A DNA stretch of 44,746 bases from MGBC131033 sp910585655 (GTDB lineage: Bacteria > Bacillota > Clostridia > Lachnospirales > Lachnospiraceae), in contig CATBCG010000074.1 in assembly GCA_949502025.1 (NCBI GenBank), positions 1-44,746 on the forward strand, in the 5' to 3' direction. Shown here one piece after another: positions 24,493-32,403 of the stretch. The notes under the pieces are model-generated. The model made no database searches, was not told where the DNA came from, and worked only from the letters and a program-made list of their open reading frames with translations. The translations under genes were made by a program, and so were the position numbers. Position 1 is the stretch's first letter. Each line of letters begins with the position of its first letter.

Positions 24493-25500
24493 ATGAAATG
24501 GATGAAATACAGCCTGAAAACCACGACCGAAGCCGTTGATCTCATCAGTGATATGTTAAACGAGATGGGGTTTGAAGGGATCGAAATTGAAGATCACGTA
24601 CCGCTTTCCGAAGCGGACAAGCAGAAGATGTTTGTCGATATTTTACCGGAGACAGAGCCGGACGATGGGACGGCGACGGTAAACTTTTATGTAGAGCCGC
24701 CGGAATCGTCAGAGCCTTTTGAAGCCGCCGGGGCAAGCGAAGATTTCAGAAAGAATCCGGACGAGGTTGCCCGCCGCGTTCGGGAGGGTTTAGAGGAGCT
24801 TTCCGTGTTTACCAATGTAGGAGAGGGGACGCTTACCGTATCCGAGACAGAGGATCGGGACTGGATCAACAACTGGAAGGAATTTTTCCATGCGTTCCGG
24901 ATTGGAGAGGACATTGTGATCAAACCGTCCTGGCAGGACCATCAGGAGGCGGAGGTCAGAGAGGGCGATTTGGTGTTGGAAATCGATCCGGGGATTTCTT
25001 TTGGGACGGGCGCGCATGAAACGACCCGTTTGTGTATCGAGGCGCTGCGCGCTCAGGTGAAAGAGGGAGACGAGATATTGGACGTCGGATGCGGCAGCGG
25101 GATTCTTTCGATTGCAGCGGTAAAACTAGGCGCCGCCCATGCCGATGCGATTGACATTGATCCGATTGCCGTCGATGCAACAAAGGAAAATATGGTGGTC
25201 AACGGGGTATCAGAGGAGCAGATTCGGACAAAAGCCGGAAATCTTATCGACGATACCGCTTTACAGGAACAGTATGGGAAAAAACAATATGATATTATAG
25301 TCGCCAATATTTTGGCAGATATTTTAGTGCCGCTTACTCCGGTAGTCGCGCCGTTTTTAAAGCCGGGCGGCTGTTATATCACGTCCGGGATTTTAGATAC
25401 CAGAGCAGAAGAGGTCAAGAAAGCGGTTTTGCAGGCAGGCTTAACGGTAGAAGCGATCAAGCAGCAAAACGACTGGGTAGCGATTGTAGCAAGAAAGTAA
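24493..25500 (+). CDS. prmA: Ribosomal protein L11 methyltransferase
   Basis: The 335-residue SAM-dependent enzyme trimethylates amino groups of ribosomal protein L11. The N-terminal L11-binding part (about 1-130) has the usual start MKWMKYSLKTTTEAV. The Rossmann methyltransferase domain has the SAM motifs DPGISFGTGAHETTRLCIEA, ILDVGCGSGILSIAA and VANILADILVPL. The ATG at 24493 gives the family-typical start and has AAAGGGA upstream; the ATG at 24469 adds eight unsupported residues. It opens an operon-like run with rsmE and the cysteine desulfurase. Confidence 0.93.
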   Translation: MKWMKYSLKTTTEAVDLISDMLNEMGFEGIEIEDHVPLSEADKQKMFVDILPETEPDDGTATVNFYVEPPESSEPFEAAGASEDFRKNPDEVARRVREGLEELSVFTNVGEGTLTVSETEDRDWINNWKEFFHAFRIGEDIVIKPSWQDHQEAEVREGDLVLEIDPGISFGTGAHETTRLCIEALRAQVKEGDEILDVGCGSGILSIAAVKLGAAHADAIDIDPIAVDATKENMVVNGVSEEQIRTKAGNLIDDTALQEQYGKKQYDIIVANILADILVPLTPVVAPFLKPGGCYITSGILDTRAEEVKKAVLQAGLTVEAIKQQNDWVAIVARK

Positions 25501-25537
25501 GAAGGAACCGACCGGAAAGGCATGTTGTAAAATTAAA

Positions 25538-26344
25538 ATGGGAAAACAGGAAAAAGTAACGATTTTTATAAAAAAAGAGCAAATCACAGGCAACCAGGCC
25601 AGGTTGACCGAAGAAGAACGAAATTATATCAAAAACGTGCTTCGGATGAGACCAGGACATAACCTTTTGCTCTGCGACGGAGAAGGAACCATATACGAAG
25701 CAAAAATCCGGGAGATCGGCGCGGCAGAAGTGATTTGCTATCTTCTGAAAGACGGACGGGTAGCAGAGGAGCAGCCTGAAGGGTGGAGCGCGGATACGGA
25801 ACTGCCTGGCAGGCTGGTTTTATTTCAGGGACTGCCGAAACGGGACAAGCTGGAATGGATTATTCAAAAGGCGGTGGAATTAGGAGCGGCAGAGATCGTT
25901 CCGGTGCAGATGACACGCACGGTCGTCAAGTTAGAGGATACCAAAAAAGAAGCAAAGAAGCTGGAACGTTGGAGAAGTATTGCAAAAAATGCTGCCCAGC
26001 AGTCCGGGCGCGGGCGTCTGCCGGAGATATCCCCGGTCATATCTTTTTCAGAAGCACTTGCAAAAGCAGACGAATTGGACTACAATATGATACCGTATGA
26101 AAAAGCAGAAAACATAGCAGAGAGCAAGGCTGTGATAAAGGAAGCGACAAAAAGGCAGTCTGTAGGAATTTTTATTGGTCCGGAGGGCGGAATTACAGAG
26201 GAGGAGCTGCAGCTTGCTCTGGCAAGCGGCGTAAAGCCAATCAGCCTGGGCAGACGAATCCTGCGGACGGAAACGGCAGGTCTGGCGGCGCTCTCTTTGG
26301 TGATGTTTGAGATGGAGGCAGGGCAGGAATGGAAGCATATTTAG
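25538..26344 (+). CDS. rsmE: 16S rRNA m3U1498 methyltransferase
   Basis: The 268-residue protein is a SPOUT-class methyltransferase that methylates U1498 at N3 in 16S rRNA. An N-terminal PUA-like domain (about 1-75) precedes the knotted SPOUT domain. Family motifs are LFQGLPKRDKLEWIIQKAVE, RSIAKNAAQQSGRGRLPEI, FIGPEGGITEEE and ISLGRRILRTETA, the last lying in the SAM-binding knot. It follows prmA by 37 bp and overlaps the start of the next gene by 16 bp. Confidence 0.93.
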   Translation: MGKQEKVTIFIKKEQITGNQARLTEEERNYIKNVLRMRPGHNLLLCDGEGTIYEAKIREIGAAEVICYLLKDGRVAEEQPEGWSADTELPGRLVLFQGLPKRDKLEWIIQKAVELGAAEIVPVQMTRTVVKLEDTKKEAKKLERWRSIAKNAAQQSGRGRLPEISPVISFSEALAKADELDYNMIPYEKAENIAESKAVIKEATKRQSVGIFIGPEGGITEEELQLALASGVKPISLGRRILRTETAGLAALSLVMFEMEAGQEWKHI

Positions 26345-27528
26345 ACAATGCGGCGACGACAAAGCCGCTTGCTTCGGTCGTACGGCTGATGGAAGAAACG
26401 ATGGAAACTGCTTATGGGAATCCTTCTTCGCTTCATAAAAAAGGCTTTGAAGCAGAGGAATATATAGAAGAAGCGAGAAAACAGATCGCCAGAACTCTGC
26501 GGGCAGAGCCGGGGGAAATCGTTTTTACCTCAGGAGGAACCGAGTCCAACAACCAGGCGATCTTCGGCACAGCGCTGTCGGCGAAACGACGGGGAAAGCA
26601 TTTGATTACGACTTCTATCGAACATGCTTCGATTTATCAGCCAATGGGCTTTTTGGAAGAGATGGGCTATGAGGTGACATATCTGCCGGTAGACGAATAC
26701 GGGCATGTTTTGGAGGAAGCCTTAAAAGCGGCAATACGTCCGGATACGATATTGGTATCGTTACAATACGTCAATAACGAAGTAGGATCGGTTCAGGATA
26801 TCGCCGCGCTGTCCGCTCTGGTGAAACAGGCAAACCCGGATACGTTGCTGCATGTCGATGCGATCCAGGCGTATGGAAAGCTTCCGATCTGCCCGAAACG
26901 GGAAGGCATTGATCTGCTTTCGGCAAGCGGTCATAAAATTCATGGACCAAAAGGAAGCGGAATCTTATATATCCGAAACGGAGTACGAATACAGCCGCTC
27001 CTCTACGGGGGAGAGCAGCAGAAAAACCGCCGTTCCGGAACGGAAAATGTCCCGGCGATAGCGGGAATGGGACAGGCGGCCTGGGAGCTTGGGCAGACGC
27101 TTTCCGAACGGAAGGAACGGCTTTATCAGTTAAAAGAGTATTTTATAACAAACTTGCAGAATGTGCTGTCGGATTGCGTGATACATGCGCTTCCCAAGCC
27201 GTTAGAAACGGTGAAAACAGCAGCGGGACAGCAAGCAATTCGATATACGGCTCCGCATATTGTCAGCGTCGGTTTTGAGGGGGTAAAAAGCGAGGTGTTG
27301 CTGCACGCCCTAGAGGAACGGGAAATCTATGTTTCCTCCGGTTCCGCCTGCTCCTCGAACCACCCGGGAATCAGCGGGACGCTCCAGGCGATTGGAGCCG
27401 AGAGACGGTACTGGGACAGTACGCTTCGTTTCAGCTTTGGCGCTTTTACAACAGAAGCAGAGCTGGACGCTGCGGTAGCCGCTCTTGCCGAGCTGGTGCC
27501 GACGCTGCGGCGATATGTCAGGAAATAA
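26329..27528 (+). CDS. Cysteine desulfurase (NifS/IscS-like)
   Basis: The 399-residue PLP enzyme removes sulfur from cysteine as a protein-bound persulfide. It starts EAYLDNAATT. The PLP lysine lies in SASGHKIHGPKGSG, substrate Arg motifs follow around YGGEQQKNRRSGTENVPAI, and the persulfide Cys lies in SSGSACSSNHPG. The thiI gene begins 30 bp downstream, so the likely job is to supply sulfur for 4-thiouridine in tRNA, as with the NifZ/ThiI pair of B. subtilis. The length and loop fit a group I enzyme. Confidence 0.9.
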   Translation: MEAYLDNAATTKPLASVVRLMEETMETAYGNPSSLHKKGFEAEEYIEEARKQIARTLRAEPGEIVFTSGGTESNNQAIFGTALSAKRRGKHLITTSIEHASIYQPMGFLEEMGYEVTYLPVDEYGHVLEEALKAAIRPDTILVSLQYVNNEVGSVQDIAALSALVKQANPDTLLHVDAIQAYGKLPICPKREGIDLLSASGHKIHGPKGSGILYIRNGVRIQPLLYGGEQQKNRRSGTENVPAIAGMGQAAWELGQTLSERKERLYQLKEYFITNLQNVLSDCVIHALPKPLETVKTAAGQQAIRYTAPHIVSVGFEGVKSEVLLHALEEREIYVSSGSACSSNHPGISGTLQAIGAERRYWDSTLRFSFGAFTTEAELDAAVAALAELVPTLRRYVRK

Positions 27529-27558
27529 AATGAAGAACCTATTCTGGAAAGGGGTAGT

Positions 27559-28764
27559 ATGATAACGAAAAACGAGTATCGGGAATTTTTGATCAAATAC
27601 GGGGAAATCGGGATCAAAGGAAGAAACCGTTATATTTTTGAAAATGCGTTAATGGAGCAGATCCGCTTTTCTCTTGCGCCTTTGGACGGAGAGTATGAGG
27701 TGACGAAGGAGCAGGGACGGATTTATGTAGAAGTCATAAGCGAGGACTACGAGTATGAGGAGACGTTAGAAGCTTTGCAACGGGTATTCGGGATTGTCCA
27801 TATCTGCCCGGTGATGGTAGTGGAAAGTACGGTATGGGCGGATTTAGAGGAAGCTGTCGGTCGTCATGTCGCCTGTCAGTACCCGGAGGATACATTTACT
27901 TTTAAGATGGAAGCCAAACGGGGCAACAAGCAGTATCCACTGACCTCTCCGGAAATCTGTGCCAAAATGGGAGAATATCTGTTAAACCGTTTTTCGGAAA
28001 AACTAAAAGTAGACGTTCATCATCCGCAAAAACGAATTACCCTGGAGGTAAGAAACAAAGGATATATTTACAGTGAGGAAATTCCGGGTCCTGGTGGAAT
28101 GCCGATTGGAACAGCCGGAAAGGCAATGCTGCTGCTTTCCGGCGGGATTGACAGCCCGGTAGCAGGCTATATGATTGCCAAACGCGGTGTCCGCCTAGAG
28201 GCTACGTATTTTCATGCTCCGCCTTATACCAGTGACCGAGCCAAAAAGAAAGTGGTGGATTTGGCAAAGCAGGTAGCACGCTATGCCGGTCCAATCCGTC
28301 TGCATGTGATCAATTTTACGGAAATCCAGCTTTTTATTTATGATCAGTGTCCGCATGAAGAGTTGACGATTATCATGCGGCGGTATATGATGAAGATTGC
28401 AGAGGATTTGGCAAAAAAAGGCGGCTGTCTGGGACTGGTGACTGGAGAGAGTATCGGGCAGGTGGCAAGCCAGACGATGCAAAGCCTGGCAGCGACGAAC
28501 GCGGTTTGCAGTCTGCCGGTATATCGTCCGTTGATTGCCTTTGACAAGCAGGATATCGTAGCGATTTCCGAACGGATTGGTACGTACGAAACGTCGATTC
28601 AGCCGTTTGAGGACTGTTGTACGATTTTTGTGGCAAAGCATCCGGTGACAAAGCCAGAGATTTCCGTGATTGAACGTTCCGAAGAAAAGCTGGCAGAAAA
28701 AATCGAAGAGATGGTACGAACGGCGTTAGAGACCGAAGAAGTGATAGAAGTAACGGGAGAGTAA
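27559..28764 (+). CDS. thiI: tRNA 4-thiouridine synthase without rhodanese domain
   Basis: The 401-residue protein contains a ferredoxin-like/THUMP region (about 1-170, RNA binding) and a PP-loop AMP-binding domain with motif LLSGGIDSPVAGYMIAKRG and the later conserved EDCCTIFVAKHP. It adenylates U8 of tRNA and inserts sulfur. The C-terminal rhodanese domain of the E. coli protein is absent, as usual in Firmicutes, where the partner cysteine desulfurase passes sulfur directly. That gene is immediately upstream. Confidence 0.93.
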   Translation: MITKNEYREFLIKYGEIGIKGRNRYIFENALMEQIRFSLAPLDGEYEVTKEQGRIYVEVISEDYEYEETLEALQRVFGIVHICPVMVVESTVWADLEEAVGRHVACQYPEDTFTFKMEAKRGNKQYPLTSPEICAKMGEYLLNRFSEKLKVDVHHPQKRITLEVRNKGYIYSEEIPGPGGMPIGTAGKAMLLLSGGIDSPVAGYMIAKRGVRLEATYFHAPPYTSDRAKKKVVDLAKQVARYAGPIRLHVINFTEIQLFIYDQCPHEELTIIMRRYMMKIAEDLAKKGGCLGLVTGESIGQVASQTMQSLAATNAVCSLPVYRPLIAFDKQDIVAISERIGTYETSIQPFEDCCTIFVAKHPVTKPEISVIERSEEKLAEKIEEMVRTALETEEVIEVTGE

Positions 28765-28789
28765 TGTTTGGAGAACTTTCCTATCATAT

Positions 28790-28843
28790 AAAAAATCCCC
28801 GGAAGGGAATCTGTAAACGGCACATACAAGGATCCCTCCGGGA
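28790..28843 (-). terminator. Terminator for the minus-strand HPr-like gene
   Basis: Read on the minus strand, TCCCGGAGGGA pairs with TCCCTTCCGGGGA and ends in TTTTTT. The stem may also slow plus-strand transcripts from thiI. A second small stem, CCCGTA-GCAAG-TACGGG, lies at 28863-28879. Confidence 0.65.
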
Positions 28844-28891
28844 GCTTCTTCCTTCATAAAAACCCGTAGCAAGTACGGGGTGGGACAGAGA

Positions 28892-29125
28892 TTACTCGAC
28901 GATATAAGGCTGTAAGGTGGAAATGATAGAGTCGTAATCTTTGTCATCATGAATATTCAGATCGATCGGCTTAGACAGATCCAGGCTGAAAATACCCATA
29001 ATAGATTTCGCATCAATGACATACCTTCCGGAAACCAGATCGAAATCGGACTCAAACTTAGTCACTTCGTTTACGAAAGCCTTTACCTTGTCAATGGAGT
29101 TTAAAGAAATTTTAACTGATTTCAT
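28892..29125 (-). CDS. HPr-like protein lacking the active-site histidine
   Basis: The 77-residue protein has the HPr fold pattern: the regulatory serine region is DAKSIMGIFSLDL, against KSIMGVMSL in true HPr, and the tail ends with an acidic helix. The phosphorylatable His15 region, normally GLHARPA, reads NSIDKVKAF here, so it cannot take phosphate from enzyme I in the usual way. The conserved Ser41 could still be a kinase target, as in Crh-type regulators. The start at 29125 is set by AGGAGG upstream; a longer frame to 29194 lacks a ribosome site. It is a single-gene unit with its own terminator. A regulatory role is inference. Confidence 0.8.
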   Translation of the reverse strand: MKSVKISLNSIDKVKAFVNEVTKFESDFDLVSGRYVIDAKSIMGIFSLDLSKPIDLNIHDDKDYDSIISTLQPYIVE

Positions 29126-29324
29126 GGTGCTTATCCTCCTTATACTAAGATGATTGTCTGTAGCTGTTATGTATGGTGTTTCTGACCGATACATAATAGT
29201 ACAATAGTATAGTAGCGATTTGCAAGAAGAATGTCAATGTGCAAAGTGAATAAAAAACGGATGGAAAAATTGTAAAATTCGCAAATTTAGACAAACTATC
29301 AACTATAAGAACGGAGGAATTGCT

Positions 29325-30653
29325 TTGAAACGTGTGGCGTTTCTTACACTTGGCTGCAAAGTCAACGCATACGAGACAGAGGCGATGGAAAAGCTATTTA
29401 TAGAAGCGGGCTATGAAATTACAGAGTTTTCGGCGGAGAACAGCTCGCCGGCGGATATCTATGTGGTCAATACCTGTACGGTGACAAATATGGCAGATCG
29501 AAAGTCCAGACAAATGCTGCATCGAGCAAGGAAGCAGAATCCGCAAGCTCTGGTAGTGGCAGCAGGCTGTTATGTACAGGCACCCCAGTCAAAGCTTTCA
29601 GAGGAGGAAGGCGTGGATCTGCTGATAGGCAACAGCCAGAAGCAGGAGATTGTAAAGCTGGTGGAGGAGTATTTGGCAGGCAGAAAACAGAAGGCGCCAG
29701 GGGAGCTAAGCAGCTCCTATGATACTCTCTCAATCGATACTGTCACTGAAAAAACCCGTGCCAATATCAAAATTCAAGACGGCTGCAACCAGTTTTGTTC
29801 CTATTGTATCATTCCTTATGTAAGAGGACGGATTCGCTCAAGAAGACCGGAGGAAGTATTGGCAGAGGTAGAGCGTTTAGCCAGGCAGGGCTACCGGGAA
29901 ATCGTCCTTACGGGAATTCATTTAAGCTCCTATGGGATGGACTGGGACAAAACAAATCATTTACTGCCTCTTTTGACAGAGCTTTCGCAAATAGAAGGGG
30001 TAGAGCGGATACGCTTAGGCTCCTTAGAGCCGCGGATTATGACAGAGGAGTTTACAGAGGCTCTGGGCGCGCTGCCAAAACTATGCCCGCATTTTCATCT
30101 TTCTTTGCAAAGCGGCTGTGATAAAACGCTGCAGCGGATGAACCGCCATTATACGACCACGGAATATAAAAATGCCTGCAGACAGCTTCATCAGGTGTAT
30201 CAAAATCCGGCTCTTACAACGGATGTGATCGTGGGATTTCCAGGAGAAACAGAGGAGGAATTTGTCGAAACCAAAGCCTTTGTAGAGGAAATCGGTTTTT
30301 CTAAAATCCATATTTTTCCATACTCCAAACGGAGCGGAACCAAGGCGGAGCGGATGGAGGGTCAGATAGCGGAAGCAATAAAAAAAGAACGAGCCGCCAG
30401 GCTGGCTGTGGTAGAGGCGCGGTTAGAGGAGCGGTATCGGCAGCGTTTTGTAGGGCAGGAAGAGCAGGTATTGTTTGAAGAGGCAGTCCGCTGGCAGGAT
30501 AAAGACTGGCAGACAGGGCATACGACAAGGTATGTCAAGGTAGCCGTGCCAACTGTAAAGAGCCTGGAAGGGCAGATTTGTTTGGTAAAGGATCTGGCAT
30601 TGACGGAAAGGGATTTTTTGCAGGGAGAGGTGGTGTTCCCGGCGGGAAAGTAA
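29325..30653 (+). CDS. mtaB: tRNA t6A37 methylthiotransferase, MtaB type
   Basis: The 442-residue radical-SAM enzyme converts t6A37 to ms2t6A37 in ANN-decoding tRNAs. The N-terminal MTTase domain has the three cluster-binding cysteines in LGCKVNAYETEAM, VVNTCTVTNMADRKSRQ and AAGCYVQ. The radical SAM motif is CNQFCSYCIIPYVRG, and a TRAM domain ends the protein. The LGCKVNAYE start favours MtaB over MiaB. The start codon is TTG after ACGGAGGA. Confidence 0.93.
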   Translation: MKRVAFLTLGCKVNAYETEAMEKLFIEAGYEITEFSAENSSPADIYVVNTCTVTNMADRKSRQMLHRARKQNPQALVVAAGCYVQAPQSKLSEEEGVDLLIGNSQKQEIVKLVEEYLAGRKQKAPGELSSSYDTLSIDTVTEKTRANIKIQDGCNQFCSYCIIPYVRGRIRSRRPEEVLAEVERLARQGYREIVLTGIHLSSYGMDWDKTNHLLPLLTELSQIEGVERIRLGSLEPRIMTEEFTEALGALPKLCPHFHLSLQSGCDKTLQRMNRHYTTTEYKNACRQLHQVYQNPALTTDVIVGFPGETEEEFVETKAFVEEIGFSKIHIFPYSKRSGTKAERMEGQIAEAIKKERAARLAVVEARLEERYRQRFVGQEEQVLFEEAVRWQDKDWQTGHTTRYVKVAVPTVKSLEGQICLVKDLALTERDFLQGEVVFPAGK

Positions 30654-30683
30654 CAAAAAATTCTTAAAATTTTCATAAATGGA

Positions 30684-30712
30684 TTGTAATTTCGATCAAT
30701 TTGTATTAAGAT
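30684..30712 (+). promoter_or_regulatory. Promoter of the ireB-ruvX operon
   Basis: TTGTAA and TAAGAT are 17 bp apart. The leader (about 30720-30810) carries a hairpin, AGCCACGGAT (30730-30739) with ATCGGTGGCT (30756-30765). Confidence 0.6.
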
Positions 30713-30810
30713 AGAGGAGATAAGTGAAAAGCCACGGATGCATGCTTGTGCCGAGATCGGTGGCTCCGGAAGCTGTAGGGATTGAGCAAAAGAAGGACGT
30801 GAGGCTGATT

Positions 30811-31083
30811 ATGCAGGAAATGAACCATACCCAATATTTTAAAGTCCAAAAGGAACCAGAACTCCAAGTAAAGGATGTTTTAACGGCTGTATATGAGGCG
30901 TTGACGGAAAAGGGCTATAATCCGGTGAACCAAATCGTAGGCTATGTGATGTCCGGAGATCCGACTTATATTACCAACCACAGAGGTGCCAGAAGCATGA
31001 TTATGAAGGTAGAGCGGGATGAGATTTTAGAAGAACTGATGGAAAATTACATTCGTGTTCTGGAGTCGGAAAAACAGGGATAG
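30811..31083 (+). CDS. ireB: IreB-family regulatory phosphoprotein
   Basis: The 90-residue protein (start 30811, after GTGAGG) belongs to the DUF965/IreB family, small helical proteins that in Enterococcus are phosphorylated by the PASTA kinase IreK and affect cell-wall stress and cephalosporin tolerance. Family marks seen are KDVLTAVYEALTEKGYNP, NQIVGYVMSGDPTYIT, and ARSMIMKVERDEILEELMENY. The N-terminal Thr in NHTQYFKV is a candidate phosphorylation site. It heads the ireB-ruvX-DUF1292 cluster as in B. subtilis yrzL-yrrK-yrzB. Confidence 0.9.
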   Translation: MQEMNHTQYFKVQKEPELQVKDVLTAVYEALTEKGYNPVNQIVGYVMSGDPTYITNHRGARSMIMKVERDEILEELMENYIRVLESEKQG

Positions 31084-31103
31084 CAGGACGGGAGCCGATA
31101 TCA

Positions 31104-31541
31104 GTGAGGATTATGGGATTAGATTATGGCTCTGTTACCGTAGGCGTGGCGTTAAGCGACGAGCTGCTGCTGACGGCGCAGGGTCTTGAGATCATCCGTA
31201 GAAAAGAAGAAAATAAGCTTCGCCGTACATTAGCAAGATTAGAGGCGTTGATAGCAGAATATCAGGTAGAAGAGATTGTTTTGGGGTATCCTAGAAATAT
31301 GAATCATACCGAGGGCGAACGATGTGAGAAATCGGAAGCCTTTGCTGTTATGCTTAGAAAGCGGACTGGGCTACCGGTTGTCCTTTGGGACGAGCGTCTG
31401 ACGACAGTGGCGGCACATCGAATCATGATAGAAGCCGGAGTACGGAGAGAAAAGCGTGCAAAGGTAGTGGATCAGGTGGCGGCGGCATTGATTTTACAGG
31501 GTTATCTGGATTATAAAAGAGGACAGGCAGAGAACGGATAA
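31104..31541 (+). CDS. ruvX: Holliday junction resolvase-like protein YqgF/RuvX
   Basis: The 145-residue RNase H-fold protein begins RIMGLDYGSVTVGVALSDEL with the first acid (Asp7), and later has VLGYPRNMNHTEG, LPVVLWDERLTTVAAHR with the Glu, and VVDQVAAALILQGYLD with the last Asp. It may act in 16S rRNA 5' end processing, as known for YqgF, or as a junction resolvase. The start is GTG at 31104, 20 bp after ireB. Confidence 0.93.
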   Translation: MRIMGLDYGSVTVGVALSDELLLTAQGLEIIRRKEENKLRRTLARLEALIAEYQVEEIVLGYPRNMNHTEGERCEKSEAFAVMLRKRTGLPVVLWDERLTTVAAHRIMIEAGVRREKRAKVVDQVAAALILQGYLDYKRGQAENG

Positions 31542-31552
31542 GGAGAAAAAAG

Positions 31553-31840
31553 ATGGCAGATCTACAAGAGCGCATTTTATTTACAACGGAAGAGGAAGAA
31601 GAAGTGGAATTTTTTGTGCTGGAGCAAACCCGAATCGGCGGGGTAAACTATATCCTGGTAGCAGATTCGGAAGGAGAAGAAGCAGAGGCTTTGATTTTAA
31701 AGGAAACACCTGCTAAGGCAGGCGGAGAAACCGAAGAGACCGTATACGGAATCGTAGAGGACGAAGAGGAACTAAATGCGATCTCCAAAGTATTTATGGA
31801 GATTCTAGACGACGTAGAGATTGAAGTAGGAAAAGAATAA
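31553..31840 (+). CDS. DUF1292 family protein (YrzB-like)
   Basis: This encodes a 95-residue, strongly acidic small protein. Family marks are TTEEEEEVEFFVLEQTRIGGVNYILVAD and an acidic C-terminus with EEELNAISKVFMEILDD. Its function is not known. Its constant place directly after ruvX in Firmicutes suggests a housekeeping partner role. Confidence 0.9.
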   Translation: MADLQERILFTTEEEEEVEFFVLEQTRIGGVNYILVADSEGEEAEALILKETPAKAGGETEETVYGIVEDEEELNAISKVFMEILDDVEIEVGKE

Positions 31841-31876
31841 AAAAGAACGTAGTGTATCAGGACCGGAGGAAATTGC

Positions 31877-32344
31877 GTGGGTTTGGAATCAGAACAGAAA
31901 CGCGGAAACGAGGAGTTTAAGGCATTATTACGGGAAAACGGATTAAAGGTGACAAGCCAGCGGGTAGCGATATTAGAGGTGCTTCAGGAACGACCTGGGC
32001 AGCATTTGACAGTAGAAGAAATCTATGACTTGGTGCGGAAACAGTACCCGGAGACCGGGCTTGCCACTGTATATCGGACGGTACAGCTTCTGTCGGAACT
32101 CAACCTGATTGACAGGCTTAGTTTGGACGGCGGTTATGCCAGATACGAGATAGGAAAGGCGAGGGAAGGCAGCGGCCACCGTCACCATCATTTAATATGC
32201 TTAAATTGCGGGGCTTTGACCTCTTTTGAGGGAGATCTGTTAGAGACGTTGGAATCTAATATAGAGGATTCGTGCGGCTTTCAGGTGGTCAATCATGACG
32301 TAAAGCTGTTCGGGTATTGTAAAAACTGCCGTAACAAAAGCTAG
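31877..32344 (+). CDS. Fur-family metal-responsive repressor
   Basis: The 155-residue protein has an N-terminal winged helix (LRENGLKVTSQRVAILEVLQ, TGLATVYRTVQLLSE) and a C-terminal dimer/metal domain. HRHHHLICLNCG carries Cys108 and Cys111 and YCKNCRNK Cys148 and Cys151, the two CxxC pairs of the structural zinc site. Sequence alone does not separate Fur, Zur and PerR, so the sensed metal is unknown. The start is GTG after GGAGGAAATT. It lies between DUF1292 and rnj and is probably cotranscribed with them. Confidence 0.88.
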   Translation: MGLESEQKRGNEEFKALLRENGLKVTSQRVAILEVLQERPGQHLTVEEIYDLVRKQYPETGLATVYRTVQLLSELNLIDRLSLDGGYARYEIGKAREGSGHRHHHLICLNCGALTSFEGDLLETLESNIEDSCGFQVVNHDVKLFGYCKNCRNKS

Positions 32345-32403
32345 CATAAAAAGCGAAAACCGGATTTTGATATACTGCACAAGTTAATGGAGGTGCAGGA
32401 ATT

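Noticed and set aside
25783..26100. ORF inside rsmE in another frame
   Set aside because: Shadow of a well-conserved gene, with no start site and no domain.
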